This document shows, piece by piece, positions 6,890-16,271 of a stretch of 18,290 nucleotides of DNA; position 1 is the first letter of the stretch, and each line of letters begins with the position of its first letter. The stretch spans positions 1 to 18,290 of the forward strand of contig DATJAQ010000245.1 of the NCBI GenBank assembly GCA_035516075.1, given 5' to 3'. The notes below the pieces were generated by a model that was given only the letters and a program-made list of their open reading frames with translations, was not told the origin of the DNA and made no database searches. The stretch is from Gp13-AA77 sp035516075 (GTDB lineage: Bacteria > Acidobacteriota > Terriglobia > UBA7540). The translations under genes were made by a program, and so were the position numbers.

Positions 6890-8129
6890 GGAGATCCGGC
6901 GCCACAAAATAACTTCGACAGGCTAAAGTGACGGCTTCCCGATCGAGCGCCGGAGGCCGCCCTTCGTACTGCGCCCGCCAGCGAATTTGTTCCATGAAGT
7001 CTCGCGGGTAGCAAGGCCGCATGGGTTGATCGATCTCGGCAAGCATGTCAACCACATGATCGACCACGCCGGCGTCGTAGGCCATTCCCATATTCAGGCA
7101 GAGGCGCCGGAAGATCTCGTGGAATTGAGCTCGAGTGACGTAGCCCACTTTGACTTTTGTCTGAATGCGGCGAAGAAACGCTTCGTCGCCGAGAGTCGAA
7201 GGATCGAGGTTGGTCGAAAAGACGAGGAACATGTCAAACGGTAGCTCGAACTTCTTCCCGCCCACCAAAGTCAAGTAGTCCGTTCGGCGCTCGAGCGGCG
7301 CGATCCAGCGGTTCAGCAGCTCCTCGGGACGCGCTCGCTGCCTGCCAAAGTCGTCGAGGATGAGAACCCCGTTATTGGCTTTCATCTGCAGCGGCGAGGC
7401 GTAGTACTTGGTGACCGGATTGAACTGGAGATCGAGCATCTCGATAGTCAGTTCGCCACCCGCCAGGACTCGCGGGCGCCGGCATAAAACCCATCGTCCG
7501 TCGCTCTCGGTGGGTCGGCCTTCGAGCTGCACGTGCATGTCGGCATCGTAGACCACGACGACTTGGCCGTCGACTTCCACTGCGTATGGAACCCAAACGC
7601 TATCCTGGTAGACGGACGGGATGGTCTCCGCGATGAAGGTTTTCCCGGTGCCGGTGGGGCCATACAGGAACACGGCCCGTCCGGAGACGATGGCCGTGCC
7701 GAGTTGCGACAAGGTCTCGTCGGTAAGGACCAAGTCTCTGAAGCCCCGAACCATGTCCTCGGGGTGAACGTTGAAGTCCTTGACGCTCTGCGCGCGGACC
7801 ATTTGGTTGTAGTTCTTCAGGGAAACCGGAGCTGGGCCCGCGTATTGACTTTGAGATAGCAAATCGAGAGCTTCCTTCTTTCCTCCCGACGTTGTAGCGA
7901 TCCGATGGACGCCTCCGTCCATCCCTTTGACTTCGCAGAGCTGCTCCCGGCGGAGGCGCTCAAACAGCTCCACAGCGACCGGATAGCTAAGCTGCATGCG
8001 ATCGGCCAGATCAAGCAGAGAGAGCTCGCCGCCGATGTAGAGTGTCTTGAGGGCCAGAGCTTCGAGCAGGCTTTTGGGAACTCCGGTTTCTTCGATAGTA
8101 TGGGGTACTCGAACGGCCGCGACGGCCAT
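6879..8129 (-). CDS. MoxR-like AAA ATPase with N-terminal winged-helix-like region
   Basis: A 416-residue ATPase. Residues about 15-80 look like a winged-helix fold (LADRMQLS, then VAVELFERLRREQLCEV); the AAA core follows. Walker A is GPTGTGKT (157-164), Walker B VLILDDFG (255-262), sensor 1 STN (305-307), with an arginine-finger-like FLRRI (318-322). The core resembles the MoxR/AAA_5 class, whose members remodel protein complexes; the target here is unknown. I prefer the ATG at 8129 because AAGGTGA ends 5 bases upstream; a GTG at 8138 is possible. The first 119 bp overlap the upstream gene. A 13-bp hairpin covers the stop. Its place at the end of a pilus locus suggests, but does not show, a link to pilus or envelope function. 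Confidence 0.88.
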   Translation of the reverse strand: MAVAAVRVPHTIEETGVPKSLLEALALKTLYIGGELSLLDLADRMQLSYPVAVELFERLRREQLCEVKGMDGGVHRIATTSGGKKEALDLLSQSQYAGPAPVSLKNYNQMVRAQSVKDFNVHPEDMVRGFRDLVLTDETLSQLGTAIVSGRAVFLYGPTGTGKTFIAETIPSVYQDSVWVPYAVEVDGQVVVVYDADMHVQLEGRPTESDGRWVLCRRPRVLAGGELTIEMLDLQFNPVTKYYASPLQMKANNGVLILDDFGRQRARPEELLNRWIAPLERRTDYLTLVGGKKFELPFDMFLVFSTNLDPSTLGDEAFLRRIQTKVKVGYVTRAQFHEIFRRLCLNMGMAYDAGVVDHVVDMLAEIDQPMRPCYPRDFMEQIRWRAQYEGRPPALDREAVTLACRSYFVAPDLQGA

Positions 8130-8469
8130 GGCATTCACCTTCGACTTTCACGATTTGCGGCCCGCAAAAGGGCTGATCACGGACAGGGTCCTGCTGCGAC
8201 GGCCGGTAACCTTTTTGAACTGCTTTACCCTGAGTCATGAGCTCTCCCGGGGTGATCTTTCCGAAGACATTGCTATCTGAACAGCAGTACAGTCCAGAGC
8301 GCGTATTGACCCATACTTTTACCGACTCCGATGGCCTTTCAAGCTTCGGCGGGTAGGCGATGAAACCCCCCAAAGGCGGCCAATTCCTCAAGACCGGAAA
8401 GAAGACGGCCAAGGCCAGTAGCAAAATCGCGAAAACCGCCAGCAGAGAGTGACGTGTCCTTTGGCTCAC
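8011..8469 (-). CDS. membrane-anchored VWVNT-domain protein, overlaps ATPase gene
   Basis: 152 residues from a GTG start. A membrane helix or signal anchor (about 8-27) is followed by a small domain: VWVNTRSGLY (52-61), CC (62-63), GELMT, GYRP (87-90) and C102. I know this VWVNT...YM...GYRP pattern from uncharacterised acidobacterial proteins, where a Cys or His usually stands near the paired cysteines; it may bind metal. Residues 114-152 are read from DNA that also encodes the start of the AAA ATPase in another frame, and they are Arg/Ser-rich and unlike a folded domain. The original stop may have been lost. The ribosome-binding site is weak. Coupled translation with the ATPase is likely. 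Confidence 0.6.
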   Translation of the reverse strand: MSQRTRHSLLAVFAILLLALAVFFPVLRNWPPLGGFIAYPPKLERPSESVKVWVNTRSGLYCCSDSNVFGKITPGELMTQGKAVQKGYRPSQQDPVRDQPFCGPQIVKVEGECHGRRGRSSTPYYRRNRSSQKPARSSGPQDTLHRRRALSA

Positions 8470-8862
8470 CGTTCTTCAGGGTCTTTCTGGCCCTGTTGAA
8501 ATCCTGTCGAAAGACCGCGGAGCCCCGACAGGAATGCGGCGACGGCACCGCACGAGTGCACAGCGCGCCCTTCAAGCCGGGCCCCAAAGAACCCGCCGCC
8601 ACCATCCTTGCCCTGGACTCGCCAGGGCATTCTGAGACGCTCTTGCCCAGGGCGAGAGAACGGCCTCTCCTCAACGGACGGGGGTTGAGACAGCCGCGTC
8701 CGCGAGAGGAATTGCCGTCCTCTGGCTCTGCTCAAACTCAACGGCACTCGTCAACCCCTTCGGATTCAACCGAGCGCGCTCAAGGCCGGCATTCGACAAA
8801 ACTCCGCCCCCGGTCCACGTTGTGGGGACCGTTCCAGGAACAGACTCCTGCCAACCGCCCCG
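8470..8862. other. intergenic region rich in inverted repeats
   Basis: This 393-bp gap between the DUF192 gene and the VWVNT-domain gene has no convincing coding frame. It holds several perfect stems: CCTGTCG/CGACAGG (8503-8509 with 8526-8532), GCCCTGG/CCAGGGC (8610-8616 with 8622-8628), and a nested structure with CCTCTC/GAGAGG (8664-8669 with 8704-8709) around CGGACG/CGTCCG (8675-8680 with 8697-8702). It could be a structured untranslated leader or a small RNA. I see no RNase P, tmRNA or known riboswitch signature. Confidence 0.5.
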
Positions 8863-9309
8863 TCAGGTTGCTTGTTTCTCCGGCTGCGCTTGAGAGATTT
8901 CCAACTGGTCGCCAACCTGCGTTCCGGTCCGAAATACGGTGTGCGGCGGAAGTTCCAGCACGCTGTTGGCCTTCAAGCTGACCTTCGAGACCCGGAACGG
9001 CCGTACGTGCTCCTCGATGTGCACCACCACTTGATTGCGATCGAGGAAAATGAGGTCGAGGGCAAACAGCATGCCGATCGTGTGCACGCCGTGCGACGGA
9101 ATGATCCACAGGCCCTGGCCCGGGCGCGCCCAACGGCGGGTCTTTCCCAACAGCCCGATCAGCCTCGAGAAGTAGCGGTCCGCCACTTCGGCCTCGGTGG
9201 CCACAAAGCTCTCCCGTGTCTTGTTGTAGACGTAGAAGTGCCCCGAGTGGTTTGCGCCCTCTTTCGCCGCTGAACTCGCCTGCTTGCCCATGTCGTGAGA
9301 TTCCTTCAT
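8863..9309 (-). CDS. DUF192 family protein
   Basis: 148 residues with the whole DUF192 (COG1430) core. RLIGLLGK (49-56) is followed by GLWIIPSHGVHTIGM (66-80), the hydrophobic LFALDLIFLD (81-90), VVVHIEEHVRPF (94-105) and VLELPP (117-122). The family is widespread, and its biochemical role is unsettled; some members are exported, but I see no clear signal peptide here. The ATG at 9309 has a poor ribosome-binding site. The ATG at 9291, with AAGGA 11 bases upstream, would remove six residues and is a fair alternative. It lies 19 bp after the 31-residue ORF and closes the run of genes that follows tadC. DUF192 genes are often seen near Tad loci. Confidence 0.9.
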   Translation of the reverse strand: MKESHDMGKQASSAAKEGANHSGHFYVYNKTRESFVATEAEVADRYFSRLIGLLGKTRRWARPGQGLWIIPSHGVHTIGMLFALDLIFLDRNQVVVHIEEHVRPFRVSKVSLKANSVLELPPHTVFRTGTQVGDQLEISQAQPEKQAT

Positions 9310-9328
9310 TCCGGCGCTCGAGCGGCCT

Positions 9329-9424
9329 TCATTCGGAGGCCTTTTTCTTCCGGCGCCATACGATGATGAACAGCACGATCACAAACCCGATGCCGGCGAT
9401 TACCCTAATCGTTGTTACATCCAT
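9329..9424 (-). CDS. 31-residue single-helix membrane protein
   Basis: This short frame encodes 31 residues: a polar start (MDVTTIRV), one membrane helix (about 8-23, IAGIGFVIVLFIIVW) and a strongly basic end, RRKKKASE. The positive tail predicts an N-out, C-in orientation. It is preceded by AAGGGGTGAT about 7 bases before the ATG, the best ribosome-binding site in this part of the locus, which argues that it is translated. It lies 72 bp after tadC and 19 bp before the DUF192 gene. I recognise no family. Small one-helix proteins often stabilise membrane complexes; a role in the Tad inner-membrane platform is a guess. Confidence 0.65.
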   Translation of the reverse strand: MDVTTIRVIAGIGFVIVLFIIVWRRKKKASE

Positions 9425-9496
9425 GGATTTATCACCCCTTTTAGATTTTTTTGCGACTTCCTCCTGAGCCTACCGTGCGTCTGTGTTGCCTCTACG

Positions 9497-10411
9497 TCAT
9501 CGTTGAAAAATTGGTAAGAAGTTCCGGGCCACGCTGATCACTGCTGGGCCCAGGATCACGACAAACAGCGCCGGAAAAATAAAGAAGACGAGGGGGGGCA
9601 CCATCTTGACGGTTGTTTTCGCGGCCTGCTCCTCGGCGCGCTGGCGGCGCTTGGTTCGAAGGTCGTCGGAATGAACGCGCAGGGACTGAGCGACGCTGGT
9701 GCCGAAACGGTCGGTCTGAATGAGCATGGCGACTAGCCCCTTGATGTCGTCGACTCCGGTGCGCGTCGCCAGGCCGCGCAAGGCTTCGATGCGGCTCTTT
9801 CCGACGCGGATCTCCGCGGTTACCAGATCCAGCTCCTCGCAGAGCTCCGGGTGGGCGATTCTCAATTCCTGGCCGACGCGCAGGAGCGCCTGGTCCAGTC
9901 CCAGGCCGGCCTCCACGCAGATCACCAGCAGGTCCAGGGCGTCTGGCATCGAGAGGCGGATGGTGTGTTGCCGTTTTCTGACCTTGCGCGTCAACCAGAG
10001 TTCGGGCGCCGCCCATCCTAGCAGAAGGGCTCCCCCCAGAATCATCAAGGGGTTTTGCCGGTAAAAACCCGTGAAATAAACCAGACCCAGCAAGCCGATG
10101 GGCAAGAAGATCTTCACGCCCCTCATGGCGGTCACGGCTTCGGGGCTGCGGAACCCCGCCCGAGTCATCACCCGTTGAGTATGTGACAACTGCTGAGGGG
10201 ACGCCGGTAGGATCTTACCGACGTCTGAAAGCATGCGCTGAACGCGCTCCTTCTGTTTATCCCTGAAACGACCCTCCGCCTCGGCGGGCGGGCGCCAGAG
10301 CCGGCTGAGCCGTTCCGTGATCGGAAGCGTGCCGGCCGAGAAGGCGTACGCCAGCGCCAATACGACGAGCACGATAGCCGCGAAGGTGACCCCACTGACG
10401 GCCCAAAGCAT
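9497..10411 (-). CDS. tadC: TadC, inner-membrane platform protein of the Flp pilus
   Basis: 304 residues of the type II secretion F-domain class. An N-terminal helix (about 5-26) is followed by a charged stretch, two helices around 100-140, the T2SSF domain (about 155-285) with MPDALDLLVICVEAGLGLDQAL (155-176), and a C-terminal hydrophobic segment (271-293). TadC works with TadB as the membrane base on which the TadA ATPase acts to assemble Flp pilin. GAGGG lies a few bases before the ATG. It starts 22 bp after tadB in the same operon. The segment after MPDALD and the order after tadB separate it from TadB. Confidence 0.92.
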   Translation of the reverse strand: MLWAVSGVTFAAIVLVVLALAYAFSAGTLPITERLSRLWRPPAEAEGRFRDKQKERVQRMLSDVGKILPASPQQLSHTQRVMTRAGFRSPEAVTAMRGVKIFLPIGLLGLVYFTGFYRQNPLMILGGALLLGWAAPELWLTRKVRKRQHTIRLSMPDALDLLVICVEAGLGLDQALLRVGQELRIAHPELCEELDLVTAEIRVGKSRIEALRGLATRTGVDDIKGLVAMLIQTDRFGTSVAQSLRVHSDDLRTKRRQRAEEQAAKTTVKMVPPLVFFIFPALFVVILGPAVISVARNFLPIFQR

Positions 10412-10433
10412 AAACCCTCTGTTTTCCCCGGTC

Positions 10434-11402
10434 CTAGACTTCGATGTTCACGATCTTCCAAAGTATAACAGCGCCGATGACTTGTAAGAGTGCGGCCGCG
10501 CCCAGCATGTAGGGCCCCCAAGGATCGTTGAACAGGAGCTTGGCGTATTCGGGATTCAAAGTCCGCATCAGGACCAGCATCATGGGCGGCAGCGCGATCA
10601 GGATGCCCGCGGTCAGCCTGCCCTGCGCGGTCCGGATGCGCACTTCACCCAGCAGCCGGAAGCGGTCGCGGATCACGTGGGACAGGTTGTCGAGGACCTC
10701 GGCAAGATTGCCGCCCGTTTCCTTTTGGATCAGCAGAGCGGTGACGAAGAACTGCACATCGATGATCGGTATCCGTTCGGTGAGATTCAACAGAGCATCG
10801 CGCAGCGGTAATCCAAAATTCTGCTCGTCAAACGCGATTCGAAACTCGCCCGCGACGGGCTCGGCGAGCTCCGTTCCGATCATCTCGAGTCCGGTGGTGA
10901 AGGAGTGGCCGGCACGCACCGCCCGCGCGAGCAGATCGATCGCGTCGGGAAAGCCCTTCTCGAAAGCGCGGATGCGCCGCGTGCGCTTTATCGCCACTGC
11001 CGTAACGGGCAGGAGCGCGCCGGCGGCTGTGGCCAGCAGCGAAAAGATCGGGTTTTGGTACAGATATTGAACCACCACATAGCCGCCGAGAGCCAACACG
11101 CCGGTGAGCAGAAGAAGCTTGCCGAGCTTGATCTCCAGACCCGCCTGGGCTACGTAGGCCCGGAACCGGGTGGACCAGGCCCAACGGAGCAGGATGCGGT
11201 GAAGCACGGGAACGTCGCTGAGCAATTCACTGCGAACGAGATCGAGTTCCGGCGAGACGTTGCCGCGCCGGGCGCCCTTTTCGATCGCTTCCAGGCGGGC
11301 CCGCACCACGTTTTCCTGCTTGCTGCCGCCCGCCAGCGCGAACGCCGCCACCAGGATCATGGCTACGATCAGAAAGGTCAGGGCCGCTAACAAAAACGTC
11401 AT
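10434..11402 (-). CDS. tadB: TadB, inner-membrane platform protein of the Flp pilus
   Basis: 322 residues. An N-terminal helix (about 3-25) is followed by a cytoplasmic linker, helices near 95-135, the T2SSF domain (about 152-280) with FPDAIDLLARAVRAGHS (151-167) and LIQKETGGNLAEVLDNL (224-240), and a C-terminal helix (about 298-317). These motifs are typical of TadB/CpaG. It pairs with TadC and is driven by TadA. The gene lies 9 bp after tadA and 22 bp before tadC, so the three are almost certainly translated from one message. Confidence 0.94.
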   Translation of the reverse strand: MTFLLAALTFLIVAMILVAAFALAGGSKQENVVRARLEAIEKGARRGNVSPELDLVRSELLSDVPVLHRILLRWAWSTRFRAYVAQAGLEIKLGKLLLLTGVLALGGYVVVQYLYQNPIFSLLATAAGALLPVTAVAIKRTRRIRAFEKGFPDAIDLLARAVRAGHSFTTGLEMIGTELAEPVAGEFRIAFDEQNFGLPLRDALLNLTERIPIIDVQFFVTALLIQKETGGNLAEVLDNLSHVIRDRFRLLGEVRIRTAQGRLTAGILIALPPMMLVLMRTLNPEYAKLLFNDPWGPYMLGAAALLQVIGAVILWKIVNIEV

Positions 11403-11411
11403 CGCCCACTC

Positions 11412-12704
<1,293 letters not shown>

Positions 12705-12713
12705 GGATCCTCA

Positions 12714-13895
12714 CTACTTCTTGCCGGAGGCGGAGAAAAGGCCGAAAAGGGACCCCCTCTTGGCATCATCCGCATGTTGCTGCACGCCCGCGAAATTCGC
12801 CGCTAGCGCGCGTAATTTTGAAACCAATGGGTCGTTGTGGTTGCGCGAGAGCGCTGATCCCAAGTTCACCGCTTCGCTCACCTGCCGGTAATCGTTGGGC
12901 AGCCTGGCGAAGACGGGGCGCTTAATCTTCTTTTCAAAGGCTTTCAGAGCTTCTTCGTCGCTCCGGAGCCAGCGGTTTATCACCACCCGCAGGCGGTCGG
13001 GGTCGAGGCCGAATCCGGCAATGGTGGTAAGGTGACGCTCCAGCGCCCACAGAGCGGGCACGTGAACGTCAGCCACAAACATCACCACCTGGGCCATTCG
13101 AAATATCGGGGCCCAGTCCGAGGTGTACACCGTGCCGCAATCGGCCAGCACGTGGTCGTAGCTGCCTTGAACCACGTTTATCACGCGGGCCATGGCGGCC
13201 ACGGTGATGCGCTGCCAGGCGTCGGGTTCGGTGGGGCCAGCCAGCACCTGCAAGCCGCTGGAGTGGGTCGTCATCAGGCCGCCCAGAAAGTGAGCGTCTA
13301 ACCGGTCCAGGTTGTCCACAGCGTCGCGCAGCGAAAAGCGCGGCTGCAGGTCGAGCATCAGTGAGACGTTGCCCATGGGGCGCGCCAGATCCATCAGCGC
13401 CACCTTTTGCTTCGAGACGGAGGTCATCTGAACGGCCAGGTTCACGGCCAAAGTGGTGGTGCCCACGCCCCCTTTCGCGCCCATCAGCATGATGAGCTTC
13501 TCGGTGCCGGCTTCGGCGAGGCCCTGCTCCTTGATGATCCGTTCCAAGGTCTCCCGCAGTGCCACGGGATCGATGGGCTGGGACAGGAACTCCCGCACTC
13601 CGCTGCGCATGGCCTGCATCAGCAGGTTCTGGCTGGGCTGCTGGGAGGACGAGCAGGCGATGATGCAGCAGGAAGGGCGCATCCGGTGGACTTGGGCGGC
13701 AAACGCCAGAGGGATATCAGAGTCGCGCTCCACCTCCACGAGCACCACATCGGGAAGCGTCCCTGCGGGCCCAAGCTGCGATTCGCCGATCAAACTCCAG
13801 CCCACGACGGACTCCACCAAGCCCGTCTGCTGCAAGGCCGCTTGCAGCGAGGCCGTCCCTTTGTCCGTAAAACTGGCAACGCCTGCGGTTAACAT
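12714..13895 (-). CDS. tadZ: TadZ/CpaE, MinD-like pilus localisation ATPase
   Basis: 393 residues. The N-terminal half (about 1-120) has a receiver-like fold, but where a receiver carries its phospho-acceptor Asp this protein reads DVVLVEVE (49-56), so phosphorylation is unlikely. The MinD/ParA-like half begins with GAKGGVGTTT (139-148), a deviant Walker A in which the second Lys is Thr, as is usual for CpaE/TadZ proteins. MDLARPMGNVSLMLDL (168-183) corresponds to the second nucleotide-site motif. TadZ proteins place the Tad machine at its site in the cell. The ATG at 13895 has GAAAGGCGG upstream. It lies between the secretin gene (58 bp) and tadA (9 bp). Confidence 0.92.
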   Translation of the reverse strand: MLTAGVASFTDKGTASLQAALQQTGLVESVVGWSLIGESQLGPAGTLPDVVLVEVERDSDIPLAFAAQVHRMRPSCCIIACSSSQQPSQNLLMQAMRSGVREFLSQPIDPVALRETLERIIKEQGLAEAGTEKLIMLMGAKGGVGTTTLAVNLAVQMTSVSKQKVALMDLARPMGNVSLMLDLQPRFSLRDAVDNLDRLDAHFLGGLMTTHSSGLQVLAGPTEPDAWQRITVAAMARVINVVQGSYDHVLADCGTVYTSDWAPIFRMAQVVMFVADVHVPALWALERHLTTIAGFGLDPDRLRVVINRWLRSDEEALKAFEKKIKRPVFARLPNDYRQVSEAVNLGSALSRNHNDPLVSKLRALAANFAGVQQHADDAKRGSLFGLFSASGKK

Positions 13896-13935
13896 GCGCC
13901 GCCTTTCGTCATGGTCATCGTCCTCGAACCTTCAT

Positions 13936-13954
13936 GGGCCCCCCTGCCGGGCCC
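13936..13954 (-). terminator. GC hairpin at end of the secretin gene
   Basis: GGGCCC (13936-13941) and GGGCCC (13949-13954) form a 6-bp stem with a 7-base loop. The outer base is part of the secretin stop codon (13954-13956). It stands between rcpA and tadZ inside an operon, so attenuation or 3'-end protection is more likely than complete termination. Confidence 0.35.
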
Positions 13955-15384
13955 TATTTCGCTCCACCGGACGCCGGTTTGGGTGCGGGCCCGGGCCTGA
14001 GGAAGGGCACGTCCGGCCGCGGCGTCGGCGGCAGCGGCGGCGGCGAATTCAGTTGCACGATTCTCGGCGTCACCATAATCAGCAGCTCGTCGTGCGTCTT
14101 GTTCACCGAGCGGCTCCGGAACAGTTTACCTAAGATCGGGATATCGCCGATACCCGGAATCTTCTGCATCTGGTTTGTCACCTGGTCATTCATCAAGCCG
14201 GCGATCGCAAAGCTCTGCCCGTCCCTCAGCACCATTTCGCTTTGCACCTTCCGGGTGGAAAGCGACGGGATGGTGAATCCCGAGATGGTGAGCGAGTTGG
14301 TGAAGTCGAGCGAACTCACCTCCGGCGCCACCTTCAAGTGGATCAATCCGTCGGGCGTGATCAGCGGTGTGAAGACGAGCCTCACACCGAACTCCCGGAA
14401 TTGAATCGTCACCACCGGGATCCCAGAAGTGCCCTGGACCACGGGGAAAGGAAACTCGCCGCCCGCCAGGAAACTCGCTTCCTTGCCGGTCTCGGCCAGT
14501 ACGTTGGGCTCGGCCAGAATCTCCAAGACGTTCTTCTGTTCCAGCGCCTGGATGGTGGCCGCCAGATTGATGTCCGGCCGGAACATGAAGACATTCAGCA
14601 GGCTGGCCAGGTTTATAGGAGAGGTCTGGCCCGCGCCGACGCTAGACAGCGACGGGGGAGAGAACTCTCCCGTCGACGTGGTAACAACGTTCTTGGCGCC
14701 CGGCAGGCTGATGAGGTTCGCGCCGAGCTGGCTCAGCGTGGTGCGATCGACATCGGCGAACTTCACTTGCAACAGCACCTCGCCGCTGGTTAGCGCCACC
14801 GGCGTTTGGAGCAGGCTCACCACATCGGCTTTGTTGGGAACCATGGCCTGGGCGATCGCCACAATGCGGTCGGCGACGTCCTGCGAGGAAACGTGCCCCG
14901 TCAGCGTCACCACGCCGCGGGTGGCCTCCACTTGGATGGGCTCGTCCGGCAGGGCTTCATGGATGCGTTCCCGCAGCCCCATCACATCGACGTCCACCAG
15001 AACGTCGAAAGTCTGGTTTTGGCCGGTCTCGTCCCAGATCACCAGCGACGACGCGCCCGGCGTCTTGCCGCTCACCACCAACTGGTAAGGTGTCACGGCC
15101 AAAGCGTCAAGTGTGTTCGGGTCCGCCACCGCGATGCGCTTGATGCGCGCCGGCGAAGTGATCACCAGGGACCGGCCCGCCAGCAGGTGCAGCGTCTCGC
15201 CGGTCTCGCCCTGTTCCAGGGGCGCGGCTTGCAGGGCCGGGGCGGGTGGCGCGGGCGGAGACTGCTGGGCCGCCGCCGGCGGGCTGGCGCCCGGGGTCTG
15301 GGCCCTCTCCATTTGCGTGGCGGAGACCGCCAGCGTGCCCGCCAACAGCACGATGCCGCTCCATCCGATTCGTGTAGCCCTCAT
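13954..15384 (-). CDS. rcpA: RcpA/CpaC, outer-membrane secretin of the Flp pilus
   Basis: 476 residues. A signal peptide (about 1-23) leads into a Pro/Ala/Gln-rich linker (29-58). The pilus-assembly N domain (about 63-133) comes next, then a BON-like domain (about 136-192, with GVVTLTGHVSS), and the secretin domain (about 203-445). LAEPNVLAETGKEASFLAGG (290-309) and the closing signature IPGIGDIPILGKLFRS (409-424) are unmistakable. The C-terminus is a Pro-rich tail of about 28 residues. It should form the outer-membrane channel through which the pilus leaves. The gene lies 28 bp after rcpC, with GAGAGGAGC before its ATG. The CpaC/RcpA assignment is firm from domain order and context. Confidence 0.96.
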   Translation of the reverse strand: MRATRIGWSGIVLLAGTLAVSATQMERAQTPGASPPAAAQQSPPAPPAPALQAAPLEQGETGETLHLLAGRSLVITSPARIKRIAVADPNTLDALAVTPYQLVVSGKTPGASSLVIWDETGQNQTFDVLVDVDVMGLRERIHEALPDEPIQVEATRGVVTLTGHVSSQDVADRIVAIAQAMVPNKADVVSLLQTPVALTSGEVLLQVKFADVDRTTLSQLGANLISLPGAKNVVTTSTGEFSPPSLSSVGAGQTSPINLASLLNVFMFRPDINLAATIQALEQKNVLEILAEPNVLAETGKEASFLAGGEFPFPVVQGTSGIPVVTIQFREFGVRLVFTPLITPDGLIHLKVAPEVSSLDFTNSLTISGFTIPSLSTRKVQSEMVLRDGQSFAIAGLMNDQVTNQMQKIPGIGDIPILGKLFRSRSVNKTHDELLIMVTPRIVQLNSPPPLPPTPRPDVPFLRPGPAPKPASGGAK

Positions 15385-15412
15385 GCCTGCTCCTCTCGCC
15401 CGCGGGTGCGCC

Positions 15413-16255
15413 TTATGGCTTGCCCGGGAAACTCTCGGTCGATGTCTGGGTGCCGTGAATTACCTCAATGGTGTAGGGCGGTGGCGGGGGCGGCGCCTTG
15501 GGGGCGGCCTTGGTGTGTTTCACCGCCACCGGCGCTCCACCCAGGAAAAGCGCGCTCTGGTACACCGGCGGCGGGTTGGTCTGCTTGGTGTCTATAGTAT
15601 TGCGCAGCACCAGCTTGATTCTGCCCTGGGTGCTGGCCAGCGTCAGCTTGTCGGCCTGGGTGGGCGTCACCAGCACCGTCACCACGTTCACGGTTCGGGG
15701 CTTGCCGTCTTGGTCCTGCGTCACTTGCTGCCCGGCCGCCAGCACTCGAATGTCCTCCAGGAACGTCCGGGTGACGGTGTTGCCGCCACCGCCCCCGCCG
15801 CTGGAGGCATCGCCGGTCACCTGCACGTCCACCATGGTCCCCGGCATCACGAAACCGGCCACGCCCACCACGTCGTCCACTCGGATCGAAACGGCGCGCA
15901 TTCCTTCGGGGATGGCCGCGGGCAGTCCGGCGCCCGCCTCGCGCGGCGCCAGGTTAGCTTCCATGATGGGCTGGTTCTGCACCACCGACGTGATCAGGGC
16001 CCGGCCTACGCAGTCTTCCATGCGGGTGAAGGTCCCCGCCGGTTCGGTGCCCGCCGGCCAGTCCACCATGGCCAAATGTTGGATGTCGAGGCGCGTGCCG
16101 ATTTCCAACGGCCCCCCAGCCACCACCACGTGGTCCATCGCGACCGGCTTCACCGTGGAGGAAGCCTGCTGAAGCCGCACGTACACGTAACGGCTGGCCA
16201 TGATCCCCACGATGATCGCGACCAGCGCGCCGATCAGCATCCGATTGCGGTTCAT
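15413..16255 (-). CDS. rcpC: RcpC/CpaB, Flp pilus assembly protein
   Basis: 280 residues. An N-terminal membrane anchor (about 7-26) is followed by a SAF domain (about 40-105, with VVVAGGPLEIGTRLD and DCVGRALI). The RcpC core comes next: GMRAVSIRVDDVVGVAGFVMPGTMVDV (118-144), a six-Gly run (153-158) and VVTVLVTPTQADKL (191-204). The tail holds a Pro-rich run, APPPPPPY. CpaB proteins sit in the periplasm and are thought to link the secretin to peptidoglycan or the inner platform. GGAGG lies just before the ATG. The gene starts 16 bp after the prepilin peptidase gene and ends 28 bp before rcpA. Confidence 0.94.
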   Translation of the reverse strand: MNRNRMLIGALVAIIVGIMASRYVYVRLQQASSTVKPVAMDHVVVAGGPLEIGTRLDIQHLAMVDWPAGTEPAGTFTRMEDCVGRALITSVVQNQPIMEANLAPREAGAGLPAAIPEGMRAVSIRVDDVVGVAGFVMPGTMVDVQVTGDASSGGGGGGNTVTRTFLEDIRVLAAGQQVTQDQDGKPRTVNVVTVLVTPTQADKLTLASTQGRIKLVLRNTIDTKQTNPPPVYQSALFLGGAPVAVKHTKAAPKAPPPPPPYTIEVIHGTQTSTESFPGKP

Positions 16256-16271
16256 TACCCCACCTCCGGCC

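Noticed and set aside
8454..8981. 175-codon plus-strand open frame
   Set aside because: It runs across a hairpin-rich gap into the antisense of the DUF192 gene, with no domain, no ribosome-binding site and shadow-like composition.
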